Assembly: GCF_021596945.1 (NCBI RefSeq)
Contig: NZ_CP063779.1
Span: 3,694,001 to 3,758,000, forward strand
Reading direction: 5' to 3'
Length of the DNA stretch: 64,000 nt
From: Mongoliitalea daihaiensis
GTDB lineage: Bacteria; Bacteroidota; Bacteroidia; Cytophagales; Cyclobacteriaceae
In this document: piece after piece, positions 25,724 to 34,522 of the stretch
Layout of the letters: each line of letters begins with the position of its first letter
How positions within the stretch are numbered: position 1 is the stretch's first letter
Position numbers and translations under genes: made by a program
The notes under the pieces: generated by a model
Databases searched by the model: none
Told to the model about the DNA's origin: nothing
The model's input: the letters and a program-made list of their open reading frames with translations, nothing else

Positions 25724-26746
25724 TTAATGCATGATTTTGAAAACTAACTCCCGGAGAATTTCAGAACCTGAAATACTACCAGAATCGACTCCTTTGGAGC
25801 GTAAATCTGCTTCTCGGATGTATGAAAAACTATCAATAACCTTGCCTAATTGATAGTTTTTTGCAGCAATTCTATACTCTTTCACAAAATAGGGATGCGC
25901 ACCAATCAATTTAGCGAGTTCGTTATCCCCCGAAGACTTATTGTAATGTACGAGCGACAGTTTAGAAAAATAACCAAATATCACTGAGATTATAGGAATA
26001 ACTGGATGGTTTTTAGGATTTTGAGAGAAATAATGAATGATCTTATTGGCCTTATCAACGTCCTTAAATCCCATTGCCTTTGTCAATTCGAAGGCATTGT
26101 AATCCTTATTGATTCCAATATATTTTTGAATGTGCTCTTTCGTGATTTTAGTAGGCTCCGTGAAGTTGATTATCATTTTGCCTACTTCATTCGCTAATAC
26201 TTCCAAATTATTTCCAATACTATCTGCTAAAAAACTTGCGGTAGGTCCATCTATTTGATGACCCTGACTCCGAATATACCCCTCAATCCAGCTGGGAAGC
26301 GTATGCTCTTTCAGTTTTTCGGTTTTGACAAAAACAGCCTTTTTATCCAATTCTTTTGCTAAAGCCTTTCGACCATCCAAGGATTTGTATTTATGAGCAA
26401 ATACTAAGATTGTACTTGGCAGTGGATTTTGGATATAATGAATCAATAGGTTATCAACTTCTTCCTTCCCCAAACCTGGAATATTTTGAGCCTCTTTGAC
26501 AATAACTACCTGTCTATCGGCCATCATTGGAAAACGTTTGGCATTGGATAATATAGCAGGCATGGCAACATCCTTTCCATACATCACCATTTGATTGAAG
26601 CCTTTTTCATGCTCTTGTAAGGCATTTTTTTCGATAAAATCTGAAATCTGATCGATAAAAAAAGGTTCATCACCTTGTAAAAAATAGATAGGAGCAAATT
26701 TCCCGTTTTTTAAGTCCTTTAAAACGTCTTCTGCTTTATATGCCAT
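25724..26746 (-). CDS. holA: DNA polymerase III subunit delta
   Basis: 340 aa from ATG 26746 (MAYKAEDVLKDLKNGKF); the frame extends to 26776 but a promoter-like -7 element lies inside that extension. FAPIYFLQGDEPFFIDQISD (residues 16-35) is the family's N-terminal strand-loop (P-loop-like without Walker A), VVIVKEAQNIPG (about 79-90) is the 'DEA/EAQ' strand, and the C-terminal helical collar includes LGKVIDSFSYIREADLRSKG. Delta is the wrench that opens the beta clamp in the clamp loader. No functional relation to the envelope genes downstream. Confidence 0.92.
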   Translation of the reverse strand: MAYKAEDVLKDLKNGKFAPIYFLQGDEPFFIDQISDFIEKNALQEHEKGFNQMVMYGKDVAMPAILSNAKRFPMMADRQVVIVKEAQNIPGLGKEEVDNLLIHYIQNPLPSTILVFAHKYKSLDGRKALAKELDKKAVFVKTEKLKEHTLPSWIEGYIRSQGHQIDGPTASFLADSIGNNLEVLANEVGKMIINFTEPTKITKEHIQKYIGINKDYNAFELTKAMGFKDVDKANKIIHYFSQNPKNHPVIPIISVIFGYFSKLSLVHYNKSSGDNELAKLIGAHPYFVKEYRIAAKNYQLGKVIDSFSYIREADLRSKGVDSGSISGSEILRELVFKIMH

Positions 26747-26763
26747 AATCACGAATTCTTTTT

Positions 26764-26771
26764 CAAATATA
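26764..26771 (-). promoter_or_regulatory. -7 element for holA
   Basis: Leftward TATATTTG is an exact TAnnTTTG match 18 bp before ATG 26746. No good -33 element stands at the usual distance. It favours the 26746 start over the longer frame. Confidence 0.35.
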
Positions 26772-26877
26772 AACATTAATCTAAAGGCATTTTTGAGAGA
26801 GGCGCATTCAAAACATATTTTTTTAAACTTTCTACTGACAAATTTTGTATGTATTTAGAAACCAAGAATAAATTACC

Positions 26878-27594
26878 GTGGAGAATTTTGATAAAAGTGT
26901 CTCTTATTTCAAAGAGGGAAAGTTTGATCAGGCCTTAGTGGAAATCAATCGGTGTATCCAATCAGACGCTGTCAATCAAGAATATTATTTTTTCCGTGCC
27001 CGAGTCCTTTCACGCATGGGGAAATTTCAAGAGTCGTTAGCTGATTTTGATTGGCTACAGGAAAAAGATGCCTATAATCCTACCTATATCTCAGATCGGG
27101 CTGTTGTACTGCATTTATTGAAGAGAAATGAGGAGGCTTTGAATGAATTTGACCGAGCATTGAACTTGGAACCACAAAACCCTTACCGTTACTCTAGCCG
27201 AGCTTACTTTAAAGATAGAATTGGAGACCACAAAGGTGCCATTGAAGATTATGAAAAAGCGATTGAATTAGATCCAGAAGATGCAGTGTCCTACAATAAT
27301 AAGGGAATGGTAGAGGAGAAAATGGGCTATATTCAAAAATCGAAGAAGAGTTTTGAGAAGTCCGATGAATTGATTGGATACACTAAAAAAGAACAAAGTG
27401 CTCAACCTACTAATGCATCTCCTTCCCCTAAAAAAGACCCTCCCATGATTACCATGGAACCGATGGATACAGAGGAAAGAAAAATTACTTTTCAATCTTA
27501 CATAAAGACACTTAAGGAGGTATTCCTCAATGAAAAGGTGCGAGATGACTTTTGGAGCTTTATCAAAAATGGATTACGGTCAAGAAAGTCTTAA
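26878..27594 (+). CDS. Cytoplasmic TPR protein
   Basis: 238 aa from GTG 26878 (MENFDKSVSYFKEGKFDQAL). Three to five TPR units occupy residues 3-165 (for example NEFDRALNLEPQNPYRYSSRAYFKDRIGDHKGAI and AIELDPEDAVSYNNKGMVEEKMG patterns), followed by a polar linker and a short C-terminal helix ending in FWSFIKNGLRSRKS. No signal peptide or membrane segment. Partner unknown. It converges with the Usp gene and the ends overlap by 4 bp. Confidence 0.85.
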   Translation: MENFDKSVSYFKEGKFDQALVEINRCIQSDAVNQEYYFFRARVLSRMGKFQESLADFDWLQEKDAYNPTYISDRAVVLHLLKRNEEALNEFDRALNLEPQNPYRYSSRAYFKDRIGDHKGAIEDYEKAIELDPEDAVSYNNKGMVEEKMGYIQKSKKSFEKSDELIGYTKKEQSAQPTNASPSPKKDPPMITMEPMDTEERKITFQSYIKTLKEVFLNEKVRDDFWSFIKNGLRSRKS

Positions 27595-28433
27595 ACTTTC
27601 TTGACCACATATAATGGTTTATTGATAAAATAAGACATTTTTCTAGAGATGTTTTTATCAAAGATTTGTTCAAACCAAGTTTTTTTCTTGCTCAACGTTA
27701 CCAAAATATCACCTTTAGCGGTAATAAGATAATTTTCCAGCCCGAGTCCCGCATCATCCCTGTAAGCTTTCAATACGAAATTAACTTTTGGATATTTAAT
27801 AAATGGTTTCAATTCTTGGATCATCGTTTGATGCAAGCTTTTATCGATTGATTTTACTTTAGTACTGACATGAACAAGATCTATTTCAGCATCAAAAAAG
27901 CCAGCCAACTCACTGATTTTTTGAATAGCTAATTTATCTTCTTCCAGATAGTCAGTTGCATAAACAAGCTTGCGAGGAACTTTGAAATATACTCTTCGAG
28001 GTATCGCTAAGACATCGATTTCAGCACGTTCTACGACTTTGGCTGTTCGTGTACCTACATAGTTCTTTTTAAAATCATTGATACCTTCTGTACCAATGAC
28101 TAATAAATTCGCGTTTTCTTCTTTTGCAAAATCAAGGATTGAACTAACAATTTTACCTTCACGGATAACTGCAGTACAGGATTTCAGACCTTTGGGTATG
28201 CTCTCTTCGGAGACGGTCTTTACCAGATTTTCTAACTTTTTTTCTACAAATTCATAAGACTGACCATTACTTAACTCTTGGGCAGCCAACTTCTGATAAT
28301 CTTCTTTATCTGGAACGTGAAATAGAATAAGTGCTGCCTGATATTTTTCACCTAATTTAGCAGCATATTCAATTGCATTTAAAGAACATTCTGAGAAGTC
28401 TGTGGGACAGATAATTTTAAAAACAGATTCCAT
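27591..28433 (-). CDS. Tandem universal stress protein
   Basis: 280 aa with two UspA-like halves. The first (1-145) begins KIICPTDFSECSLNAIEYAAKL and ends with LLVIGTEGINDFKKNYVGTRTAKVVERAEIDVLAIP, the nucleotide-binding G-x2-G-x9-G region here partly altered; the second (150-280) starts RKLVYATDYLEEDKLAI and lacks a clear ATP loop. Such proteins help survival under stress or starvation. It lies 7 bp after the hydroxyacid dehydrogenase gene and is probably co-transcribed. Confidence 0.88.
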   Translation of the reverse strand: MESVFKIICPTDFSECSLNAIEYAAKLGEKYQAALILFHVPDKEDYQKLAAQELSNGQSYEFVEKKLENLVKTVSEESIPKGLKSCTAVIREGKIVSSILDFAKEENANLLVIGTEGINDFKKNYVGTRTAKVVERAEIDVLAIPRRVYFKVPRKLVYATDYLEEDKLAIQKISELAGFFDAEIDLVHVSTKVKSIDKSLHQTMIQELKPFIKYPKVNFVLKAYRDDAGLGLENYLITAKGDILVTLSKKKTWFEQIFDKNISRKMSYFINKPLYVVKKV

Positions 28434-28440
28434 GGTGTGA

Positions 28441-29358
28441 TTAATAGCCTTTAATTCTATTTATTTGGTTTATTAAGGGTTGGGACATTTTCATTCTTCT
28501 AAAATTTTCAAGTATTTGAGGTGCCGCAGCATTCGGATTGGTAACACTGGCTATATGTGGCGTCATCATGATTCTCTCTTCTTCCCAAAATGGGTGATTG
28601 CTGGGAAGAGGTTCAACATGAAATACATCCAGTAAGGCACCTGAAATATAACCTCTTTCCAAAGCTACTAATAATTCTTGTTCATTTAAATGTTTTCCTC
28701 TAGCAACATTAATTAAATATGTGCCAGGATTGCATTTTTTAAATAACTCCAGATTTAAATACCCCTCAGTTTCGGCCGTTAGAGGAAGCATGCAAACCAA
28801 TACATTGATCTGTTGCAAAAAATCATCCAGTTGAGAGCCAAAATAATAAGGATAAGACATGATTTTAGGACTTTTTCCAAATCCTGAAACCTTAAAACCC
28901 ATGTATGACAACTTATCTACGATATCATTTCCCAAGGCACCTACTCCTAAGACACCTATACTAACTTCTATTTCTGGACTGGACATGTCCCATCGTTTTT
29001 CTCGTTGCTGCTGTTGATAACGCACTAGTTGCCTATGGTGATTGAGTACTCCCATGACCACGTAGTTAGTCATTGACCAAGTAAGTTTTTCATCCACAAT
29101 CCGAGTTATTGGTGTATGCTCTGGTAGCTGAGGATCCTTCAGAATATGGTCTACCCCAGCTCCCATGGAACAAATAAGTTTCAAGTTTGGAAACTCTAAT
29201 AAAATACCTGGAGGGTGATTCCAGAGCAACGCAGCTTCCACTGATAGTGGGTCTTGAATATCAGGATATACTTGAATAGGAATGGAAGGGTCCAATGATT
29301 GGAAATTGCTGATCCAAGCATCCATATTTTTGCCTGGACTAATAATTGCTAATCCCAT
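28441..29358 (-). CDS. D-2-hydroxyacid dehydrogenase (glyoxylate/hydroxypyruvate reductase A-like)
   Basis: 305 aa. NAD(P)-dependent oxidoreductase. Rossmann motif IGVLGVGALGNDIVDKLSYMGF (about 129-150) and the catalytic set: Arg in NVARGKHLNEQEL (about 221-233), Glu in LDVFHVEPLP (about 247-256) and His in MMTPHIASVTNP (about 267-278). The absence of the long regulatory domain and LICSMGAGVDHI fit the GhrA group that reduces glyoxylate or hydroxypyruvate. A promoter-like element precedes it. Confidence 0.9.
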   Translation of the reverse strand: MGLAIISPGKNMDAWISNFQSLDPSIPIQVYPDIQDPLSVEAALLWNHPPGILLEFPNLKLICSMGAGVDHILKDPQLPEHTPITRIVDEKLTWSMTNYVVMGVLNHHRQLVRYQQQQREKRWDMSSPEIEVSIGVLGVGALGNDIVDKLSYMGFKVSGFGKSPKIMSYPYYFGSQLDDFLQQINVLVCMLPLTAETEGYLNLELFKKCNPGTYLINVARGKHLNEQELLVALERGYISGALLDVFHVEPLPSNHPFWEEERIMMTPHIASVTNPNAAAPQILENFRRMKMSQPLINQINRIKGY

Positions 29359-29392
29359 GGTGAAGTATTAGTGGATTTGGATGAAGAAAATA

Positions 29393-29423
29393 CAAACATA
29401 TAACTATTCAATACTACAACAAG
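29393..29423 (-). promoter_or_regulatory. Promoter for the hydroxyacid dehydrogenase-Usp pair
   Basis: Leftward TATGTTTG (29393-29400) is an exact TAnnTTTG match; CTTG (29420-29423), one base off TTTG, stands 19 bp upstream. Predicted leader is about 28 nt. Confidence 0.45.
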
Positions 29424-29535
29424 ATTTAGACAAAAAAAAACCATTCATCTAAGCTTTAGCCCTAGACATCCATCAATCTTATAGTACCCCTAAAAAATTT
29501 AATTTATATTGCAAACAATACATTAACCAAAACTC

Positions 29536-30396
29536 ATGGAATATATGAAAGTACATGTTGGATTCTTAGCGGCTTTATTTATGGCTGCATTTTGGATCAA
29601 TACAGAAGCGCAGCAAATCAATATGCCACAAGCGAGCCCTTCAGCAAAAATTAGCCAGAAAATAGGACTTACCGATGTTACGATAGAATATGCACGCCCA
29701 AGTATGAAGGGAAGAAAAATTTTTGGAGAACTAGTGCCTTTTGGAGATGTTTGGAGAACAGGTGCTAATGCTGCTACACTTCTCACATTTTCTACGGATG
29801 TTAGTATCGAAAATCAACCACTTCCCGCAGGAACTTATGCACTTTATACCATTCCAGGGAGAGATGACTGGACCATAATTATTTCTTCGAATACAAAGTT
29901 ATGGGGAGCAGTAGGTTACAATGCAGAAGATGATGTATTACGCGCGACAGTTAAATCAGGAAAAACTGGTCAGCGATACGAAACCATGGAATTTAATTTT
30001 GTGGATATGACAGATAACGCAGCATCTGTAGCGATTAAATGGGAAAATACGCGAGTCAGTTTCCGGATTGAGACAGAAGTGGATCAAATCGTTATGGATC
30101 AAATCAAAGCATTGATCATTGATCAAGAGGTTACAAACCCAGGTTTATACTACCAAGCTGCCAATTACTATTTTACGAATAAAAAGGATTTAAAAATGGC
30201 CTATGATTGGATTAGTAAATCGGTTGAAGCTGATCCTAAATACTGGACTATGCATTTAAAAGCAAAAATTGAAGCTGAGTTAGGATTGAAGTCTGAAGCT
30301 ATACAAAGTGCAACAAGTTCGATGGCAATGGCTAAAGAAGCTAAAAATCCTGATTATGTAGGATTGAATGAACGTTTGATCCGTTCGTTACGGTAA
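29536..30396 (+). CDS. DUF2911 domain-containing secreted protein
   Basis: 286 aa. Signal peptide to about residue 24 (ends NTEAQ); ATG 29536 or the in-frame ATG 29545 are both possible. DUF2911 spans about 30-195 with its characteristic ARPSMKGRKIFGELVPFGDVWRTGANAAT (about 55-83) and LPAGTYALYTIPGRDDWTIIIS (about 96-117). The C-terminal 80 residues look like helical TPR-type repeats (AYDWISKSVEADPKYWTMHL). No biochemical function is known for DUF2911. Monocistronic with a strong terminator. Confidence 0.9.
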   Translation: MEYMKVHVGFLAALFMAAFWINTEAQQINMPQASPSAKISQKIGLTDVTIEYARPSMKGRKIFGELVPFGDVWRTGANAATLLTFSTDVSIENQPLPAGTYALYTIPGRDDWTIIISSNTKLWGAVGYNAEDDVLRATVKSGKTGQRYETMEFNFVDMTDNAASVAIKWENTRVSFRIETEVDQIVMDQIKALIIDQEVTNPGLYYQAANYYFTNKKDLKMAYDWISKSVEADPKYWTMHLKAKIEAELGLKSEAIQSATSSMAMAKEAKNPDYVGLNERLIRSLR

Positions 30397-30426
30397 TGCA
30401 TCGCTAATCGTTGTGAACCAGAAATA

Positions 30427-30461
30427 AAAAAACGGATAAAATCAACTTTATCCGTTTTTTC
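30427..30461. terminator. Bidirectional terminator
   Basis: ACGGATAAA (30433-30441) / TTTATCCGT (30448-30456) flanked by A-run and T-run, between the convergent DUF2911 and DUF6909 genes. Confidence 0.85.
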
Positions 30462-30489
30462 TATAGTTTAGTTGCTGTTATGAGTTAGA

Positions 30490-32157
30490 TCAAAATAGCT
30501 TTTCAAATATTTTGTATGTGATCAAATAGGTCGGTCTGACACCTTCCATTCCCAAGGCTCCAGAAGCCAAAGTACTTCCAGTTTCCAGCGGATTATCAGA
30601 GGCGTAATACGCATACAATACTTTCACATTTCGTCCTATGCTTTGACGGATTTTGCTTTCTGACTGAATCGCTTTTTGATAATGTGCTCCTTCCATTTCC
30701 AGTCCGATAGCTTTCCAAGAAGATTGCATAAGATAGCTAAGGACATCTTTATTTTGAAGAGAAGTACCTAAGACAGTAAACATCGTTCCTTGATACACTC
30801 CTAATCCAAATCCTTCAAAATCCTCTTTGGTAAATAGATTTTCTAAAGGATAATTATCAGCAGTTCCTTCAAATACGTGACTATCGGGAATCATAATATC
30901 GCCCTTATGTCCAGTCAAAATCCCCGCTTTACCCATAATACTTGCAGACTGAACCCGCAACGGATGGAATTTTCCATCTTCGGTTTCATATGGCTTTAAT
31001 AATTCATCAAAGCACTCATACGCTTGCTCTCCAAAAGCATAGTCCATTACAAGAATTACCGGTCTATCTTTTTTCTCTTTTGGAAGTTTCTTTCCAGGAA
31101 TGATGGTATCTACCGTCATTTTCGCTGTATCCAAAAGTTGAACGTGGATATTTGTTCCCGAAACATCGTTTACTTCAATAAATCCATGATTTAAGGCATA
31201 CGAATAAATGTCTTTTCCTTTATTGCTTTTCACGCCTTGACTAATTGCAATCGCTTCTTTTTCAATTGCTTCAAACGTCTTTAACCCTAAAGCTTGATGC
31301 CCATAAACGGTATTTAGTACTGAGTGTAAATTAGCCGAAATGATGTGGATGGGTCGATCAATCAAACCTTCTTCAAAAAGTACTTTTTTGATACTGTTTG
31401 CCCATAGCTCACCATAAACATGATGTCCTACTCGCATACGAAGGGTTGCTGAGAAAGAGATTTCCCTATCTAACTCGTGAAAAGCCTCGTCCATCGATAA
31501 ATTACCCAAATGATATACCACATGGAATAAACTATGAACATGATTGGAGTTTTCAAATTTCACAACCGCAGTATGGGTTTCTTCAAATGTTCGTCCAATA
31601 ACATGACTTAAATAGGAACAAGCGACTTCCATATCAAACTCTTCGCCTCTTGATTCCTTTTCTACTAATTGACCCAACATTTTCCAATTTAAATCAATTC
31701 TTCCCTTGGCATCGGTACTATTCTTTCTGATTTTTTCAGATTCAATGTACAAAAATGTCAAATGGGTCAAAATATCGTAAATATCGGACCTTCCTCTTGT
31801 CATCTCGACATACATCTGATCGGCATCTACCCTGTAGCAGTTTCTTCTTCTTTTGGGAGGAACTATCGGTGGGAATGTGGAATTTTCATACCCTTCTCTA
31901 CTGATCAATCGAATGTATCTGCACTCTTCAATTCCTTTAGGCAAGCGCTCCATTACGTATAGGAGTCCGTCCAATTCAATTTTTTCGTCCTGACCTAATG
32001 CGCCATAAATTTCAGGACTTAACACTAAAAGTGAATCTACAAGCGATTCCCCCGAAACTCCCATCGGTTTATAGGACCCTCTCATAAAGAGATGTCTCAT
32101 GGTGATGTATAGTTTTTCGATGGCTGCTCTTGATTCTTGTGCTCTAGTTCTTTGCAT
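30490..32157 (-). CDS. DUF6909-family protein with nucleoside-phosphorylase-like C-terminal half
   Basis: 555 aa, cytoplasmic. The N-terminal half (1-330) is helical and unknown. The C-terminal half reads like a purine nucleoside phosphorylase/nucleosidase: IMGKAGILTGHKGDIMIPDS (about 402-421), GMFTVLGTS-type strand, GLEMEGAHYQKAI (about 484-496; compare the conserved 'EMEaa' purine-binding loop) and AYYASDNPL (about 513-521; compare the 'vSD' catalytic aspartate loop). I recall the family as DUF6909 in Bacteroidota; the enzymatic reading is my inference. Single gene, promoter-like element 32 bp upstream. Confidence 0.75.
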   Translation of the reverse strand: MQRTRAQESRAAIEKLYITMRHLFMRGSYKPMGVSGESLVDSLLVLSPEIYGALGQDEKIELDGLLYVMERLPKGIEECRYIRLISREGYENSTFPPIVPPKRRRNCYRVDADQMYVEMTRGRSDIYDILTHLTFLYIESEKIRKNSTDAKGRIDLNWKMLGQLVEKESRGEEFDMEVACSYLSHVIGRTFEETHTAVVKFENSNHVHSLFHVVYHLGNLSMDEAFHELDREISFSATLRMRVGHHVYGELWANSIKKVLFEEGLIDRPIHIISANLHSVLNTVYGHQALGLKTFEAIEKEAIAISQGVKSNKGKDIYSYALNHGFIEVNDVSGTNIHVQLLDTAKMTVDTIIPGKKLPKEKKDRPVILVMDYAFGEQAYECFDELLKPYETEDGKFHPLRVQSASIMGKAGILTGHKGDIMIPDSHVFEGTADNYPLENLFTKEDFEGFGLGVYQGTMFTVLGTSLQNKDVLSYLMQSSWKAIGLEMEGAHYQKAIQSESKIRQSIGRNVKVLYAYYASDNPLETGSTLASGALGMEGVRPTYLITYKIFEKLF

Positions 32158-32188
32158 ATTTGTAAAATTAGTTATTAGATAAATTCTG

Positions 32189-32196
32189 CAAAATTA
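32189..32196 (-). promoter_or_regulatory. -7 element for the DUF6909 gene
   Basis: Leftward TAATTTTG is an exact TAnnTTTG match, giving a leader of about 26 nt before ATG 32157. No clear -33 element. Confidence 0.35.
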
Positions 32197-32311
32197 CACT
32201 TTTTTCATGAATTTCAGGCTATTGTTTTGATTAAATTGTAAATACAAGGGAATGCTTTTCCAGATTCAAGCTATTTTTCCCAAACAACAAGTGGTTAGCA
32301 AACACTTCAAA

Positions 32312-32830
32312 TTAACCATACCTCTCCTTCAAAATCCTCAAATGATGTGCTGCATGCCCTGGAATAATCGCAATCAAGGCTCTTACAGAAACTTCCGTAC
32401 CATTCGCGATTCCCCTAGCTTGGTACTGATCTACACGGATCGTTCGAATCATTTGAAGGATTGCTTTTCGATTGGCTGCAAAATCAGCTAACAAGTCTTC
32501 TACAGTAAGCAGATTAAAATTCCCCTCCGCGATGTAGAGATCTTGGTCAAAACCTGGTAGTATAGCATGCTCCCCTCTAGCAAAACAAAATGCGCGAAAG
32601 GCCATTACACGATCTGTATCTGTAATATGTGCTAATAATTCCTTTGGAGACCATTTTCCATGTGCATATGGTGTTGATGCCCAAACTTTATCCTTACTTT
32701 TAAAAATATCAAAAACCTCTTCAATTTGAGTATAAATTAGCTCAAGGACATTTAAGTCTTTAACGATATCCAAATAATTCTGATAGTAGGGGTGATATTC
32801 TCCCGTTAAGGGCCTCATCGTCTCATTCAT
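32312..32830 (-). CDS. DinB-family metal-binding four-helix protein
   Basis: 172 aa. DinB/YfiT-like helical bundle: HGKWSPKELLAHITDTDRVM (about 57-76) with the first metal-binding histidine, and IPGHAAHHLRILKERYG at the C-terminus with the other two (HxxxH). Family members include thiol transferases that use bacillithiol or similar thiols; the substrate here is unknown. Start at ATG 32830 (MNETMRPLTG), with MRP a possible alternative. Monocistronic. Confidence 0.88.
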   Translation of the reverse strand: MNETMRPLTGEYHPYYQNYLDIVKDLNVLELIYTQIEEVFDIFKSKDKVWASTPYAHGKWSPKELLAHITDTDRVMAFRAFCFARGEHAILPGFDQDLYIAEGNFNLLTVEDLLADFAANRKAILQMIRTIRVDQYQARGIANGTEVSVRALIAIIPGHAAHHLRILKERYG

Positions 32831-32899
32831 GTAAAAGCATTTTTAAAGCTTATCAATTACAGACTAAATTAGTACGTTAAGAATAAAAAAAATCATCCC

Positions 32900-34252
32900 A
32901 TGAAAAATATTTTACTGTTATGCTGTATTTTGATAGCACTTCCAGCCCTCTCTCAAACTCAGCTCGTCCATAGAAAAGCGTCCATTAGCCAAATGATTGA
33001 TGAAATTACTGCTGAGAACCTGGAAAAATATGTACGAGATTTAGCTGACTATCGAACTCGTCACTCCTTAAGTAAAGGTAGTTCAGCCCAAGAAGGCATC
33101 GAGGCTTCCCAAGCTTATGTTTTAGGGTTATTCAAATCTTTTGAGAACCAATCAAATGGACGATTAACTTCTAGTATCGATTATTTCACTGTCCAAGGGG
33201 ATGGTCGAAGAATCCCACAAGATGTACAAATAGGAAATGTGATGGCCACTTTAAAGGGTACAGACCCCACAGATGACCGTATTTTCATTGTTTCTGCACA
33301 CATCGATAGTCGCGCGTTAGATGTAATGAATATCAGCATCGATGCACCTGGAGCCAACGACGATGGTTCTGGCGTTGCAGCAGTTATTGAACTTTGCCGC
33401 ATCCTATCCAAGCGTGAATTTCCTTCAACTATTATCTTTGTGGCCGTTACAGGAGAAGAGCAAGGACTCAAAGGAGCAACTCATCTTGCAGAGCGCGCTA
33501 AAAATGAAAACTGGAATTTGGTTGCTATGCTCAACAATGACATGCTAGGCAATAGCAATTCATCCCAAACAAATATCAATGACAACACGCGTGTCAGAAT
33601 TTTTTCAGAGGGTGTTCCTGTAGCAGAATCTGAGCGTATGGCTGCTATTCGTCGGTATACTAATGGGGAAAATGACAGCAAGTCAAGGCAATTAGCTCGC
33701 TATATGAAAGAGTTGGGAGAGCGCTATGTAGATCAACTAGAAGTGAAGTTAGTTTATAGAAATGATCGCTTTCTTCGAGGAGGTGACCATACTCCTTTTG
33801 CCCAGCAGGGATTCACTGCAATACGAGTAACTGAAATGAATGAAAATTACTATCATCAACATGAAAATGTCCGACTAGAAAATGGCATTCAATACGGAGA
33901 TTTACCTGAGTTTGTAGATTTTGAATATGTCAGAAAAAATACTGCATTGAATTTGGCCTCACTTGCTTCCTTAGCTTCTGCTCCATCTGAACCTCAAAAT
34001 GTCCGAATTGATGTGAGAAGACTAAGCAATACAAGTACCTTGCTTTGGGACGCACCTACCAACGGTAAGGCTAAAGGGTACTATGTATTGATGCGAGAAA
34101 CAGATGAGTCTATGTGGCAGAAGAAATTTTATACGGAGGAAATGACACTCACTATCCCCTATTCTAAAGATAATTATTTCTTTGCAGTTCAGGCCGTAGG
34201 TATAGACGGTGACGAGAGTTTGGCTGTATTTCCATCCCCACTTACTCGATAA
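32900..34252 (+). CDS. Secreted M28-family zinc aminopeptidase with C-terminal fibronectin-type domain
   Basis: 450 aa. Signal peptide 1-18. M28 catalytic domain (about 35-355) with the two-zinc ligands visible: H134 in SAHIDSRA, D154 in GANDDGSG, E185 catalytic pair in TGEEQG, D213 in NNDMLGN and H297 in GGDHTPF. Residues about 365-450 form an Ig/FN3-like beta domain (SNTSTLLWDAPTNGKAKGYYVLMRE). Removes N-terminal amino acids from peptides in the periplasm or outside. No T9SS sorting domain is seen. Followed by a hairpin terminator. Confidence 0.92.
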   Translation: MKNILLLCCILIALPALSQTQLVHRKASISQMIDEITAENLEKYVRDLADYRTRHSLSKGSSAQEGIEASQAYVLGLFKSFENQSNGRLTSSIDYFTVQGDGRRIPQDVQIGNVMATLKGTDPTDDRIFIVSAHIDSRALDVMNISIDAPGANDDGSGVAAVIELCRILSKREFPSTIIFVAVTGEEQGLKGATHLAERAKNENWNLVAMLNNDMLGNSNSSQTNINDNTRVRIFSEGVPVAESERMAAIRRYTNGENDSKSRQLARYMKELGERYVDQLEVKLVYRNDRFLRGGDHTPFAQQGFTAIRVTEMNENYYHQHENVRLENGIQYGDLPEFVDFEYVRKNTALNLASLASLASAPSEPQNVRIDVRRLSNTSTLLWDAPTNGKAKGYYVLMRETDESMWQKKFYTEEMTLTIPYSKDNYFFAVQAVGIDGDESLAVFPSPLTR

Positions 34253-34268
34253 GCATTCCACTATTTAG

Positions 34269-34298
34269 GACTTTCAGATGAAGTTTCATCTGAAAGTC
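34269..34298 (+). terminator. Strong hairpin after the M28 peptidase gene
   Basis: Perfect 14-bp inverted repeat GACTTTCAGATGAA (34269-34282) / TTCATCTGAAAGTC (34285-34298). The T-tail is poor (TTCT), so termination may be partial or the structure may stabilise the transcript end. The rest of 34253-34522 holds no other feature I can see. Confidence 0.55.
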
Positions 34299-34522
34299 TT
34301 CTAGATCCTAACACATACCTATTTTGATTTAAAGCCATTTTTCAGGTTAAACTGATAGATATCAACCTTTTTTCAACCCCTTTTTAGGCTATCTTTAATG
34401 ATTTACTAATCATTACATAATAAGTGCATGAAAATCAATTACTTAAAATTGTGATTATGTTTATTTTTTGCTACATTGGTTAACATTTAATTCCCACTTA
34501 TGAACCTTTTTCTTTACTAACG

